In this document: in pieces, positions 63,471 to 64,000 of the stretch | Layout of the letters: the number at the start of each line of letters is the position of its first letter | Position numbering within the stretch: position 1 is the first letter of the stretch | Origin: Gammaproteobacteria bacterium | GTDB lineage: Bacteria; Pseudomonadota; Gammaproteobacteria; JADZEE01 | Assembly: GCA_020850735.1 (NCBI GenBank) | Contig: JADZEE010000091.1 | Span: 124,001 to 188,000, forward strand | Length of the DNA stretch: 64,000 nucleotides | Direction: 5' to 3' | Notes under the pieces: model-generated | What the model saw: the letters and a program-made list of their open reading frames with translations, nothing else | Told to the model about the DNA's origin: nothing | Database searches by the model: none | Made by a program: the position numbers and the translations under genes

Positions 63471-64000
63471 CGGCGGACCGGCCGCGCTCGTCGAGCTGAT
63501 GCGCGCCTTCCAGGCGCGCAGCGAGGCGGCGCTCGCGCGCTGGCTGCCGGAAGCAACCGTGGCCCCCGGGCACCTGCACGAGGCCATGCGCTATGCGGTG
63601 CTCGGTGGCGGCAAGCGCGTGCGCCCGCTGCTCGTATACCTGACGGGCACCGCGCTCGGCGTACCGGCGCAGGCGCTGGACGCGCCGGCGACGGCGGTCG
63701 AGTTGATCCACGCCTACTCGCTGGTCCACGACGACCTGCCGGCGATGGATGACGACGATCTGCGCCGCGGTCGCCCGACCTGTCACCGGGCCTTCGACGA
63801 GGCCACCGCGATCATCGCCGCCGACGCACTGCAGGCGCTGGCGTTCCACGTGCTGGCCAGCGACCGCCACATGCTCGTGGGTGCCGATCAGCGCCTCGCC
63901 ATGGTCGACGCGCTGGCGCAGGCTGCGGGTTCCCGCGGCATGTGCGCCGGTCAGGCGCTCGATCTCGCAGCCGTCGGCCGCCAGCTGACGCTGCCGGAGC
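63427..64000 (+). CDS. ispA: Farnesyl diphosphate synthase, N-terminal part
   Basis: The first 191 residues of a roughly 300-residue prenyl transferase that makes farnesyl diphosphate from isopentenyl and dimethylallyl diphosphate. [19 protein letters not shown] holds the IPP-binding residues and [22 protein letters not shown] is the first aspartate-rich motif. The start at 63427 has AAGGAC upstream; ATG at 63499 is also in frame. The gene runs off the window; a dxs gene often follows but cannot be seen. Confidence 0.95.
   Translation, partial: MSSIPSNPTLATPTDGGPAALVELMRAFQARSEAALARWLPEATVAPGHLHEAMRYAVLGGGKRVRPLLVYLTGTALGVPAQALDAPATAVELIHAYSLVHDDLPAMDDDDLRRGRPTCHRAFDEATAIIAADALQALAFHVLASDRHMLVGADQRLAMVDALAQAAGSRGMCAGQALDLAAVGRQLTLPE

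Noticed and set aside
1-64000. CRISPR arrays, tRNA or rRNA genes, insertion sequences
   Set aside because: No regularly spaced short repeats, no cloverleaf or rRNA segment and no transposase-like frame were seen on reading. A tRNAscan or Infernal run would be decisive.

Overview
The window is 64 kb of very GC-rich, densely packed bacterial chromosome with almost no accessory DNA. The gene set points to a gammaproteobacterium: topoisomerase IV genes parC and parE, an xseB-ispA pair, the EF-P beta-lysylation set efp, epmA and epmB, a biosynthetic speA, a periplasmic nap operon, and yoaA, htpX and bcp. The exact order or family cannot be fixed from the sequence. No rRNA, tRNA, CRISPR array, phage or insertion sequence is visible.

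Layout. 0-10 kb: the end of metH, a lone mlaC, an MFS transporter, a quinone oxidoreductase, asnS followed by a luciferase-like flavoenzyme, a two-subunit CoA-transferase/hydrolase pair of the IpdAB type, and an all-alpha dUTPase. 9.5-16 kb: aguA, the ugpQ-glpK-glpD glycerol operon, and two AhpD-like genes. 16-22.3 kb: a complete nap operon (F-D-A-G-H-B-C, minus strand) behind an FNR-like box. 22.4-29.5 kb: a membrane protein, then a polyamine operon (deoxyhypusine-synthase homologue, speA, aguB), ald and a 2-oxoglutarate oxygenase. 29.6-36.5 kb: an RRM protein, a DsbA-like oxidoreductase, an eight-haem cytochrome with TPRs, an rRNA pseudouridine synthase and a molybdopterin oxidoreductase. 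36.7-42 kb: a PAS-GAF-GGDEF-EAL protein, bcp, a DUF364 protein and a bactofilin. 42-51 kb: yoaA, a small possible nuclease, epmA, an SGNH/MBOAT O-acylation pair, efp, and divergently epmB with a phosphatase-superfamily gene. 51-60 kb: htpX, a DUF485/ActP symporter pair, an anchored metalloprotease, parC and parE. 60-64 kb: a DUF3501, HdrD-like Fe-S protein and rubrerythrin cluster, then xseB and the start of ispA.

How the genes fit together. Putrescine synthesis from arginine is complete here (SpeA, AguA, AguB), and a deoxyhypusine-synthase homologue sits directly upstream of speA, so a further aminobutyl-transfer product such as homospermidine is likely. Nap, the multihaem cytochrome, FAD-dependent GlpD and the rubrerythrin cluster describe a respiratory organism that moves between oxygen and nitrate. 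All three parts of the EF-P modification system lie within about 5 kb.

The most unusual content is non-coding. A roughly 187-bp element occurs three times (27516-27703, 33298-33485, and 60300-60486 on the minus strand). Each copy starts exactly at the stop codon of the upstream same-strand gene, has imperfect terminal inverted repeats, and keeps internal hairpins through compensatory changes. A second candidate is a small RNA at about 52209-52305 with a C-rich 20-nt loop and a perfect intrinsic terminator but no gene of its own. The rubrerythrin promoter carries an operator that nearly matches the IscR type-1 core.
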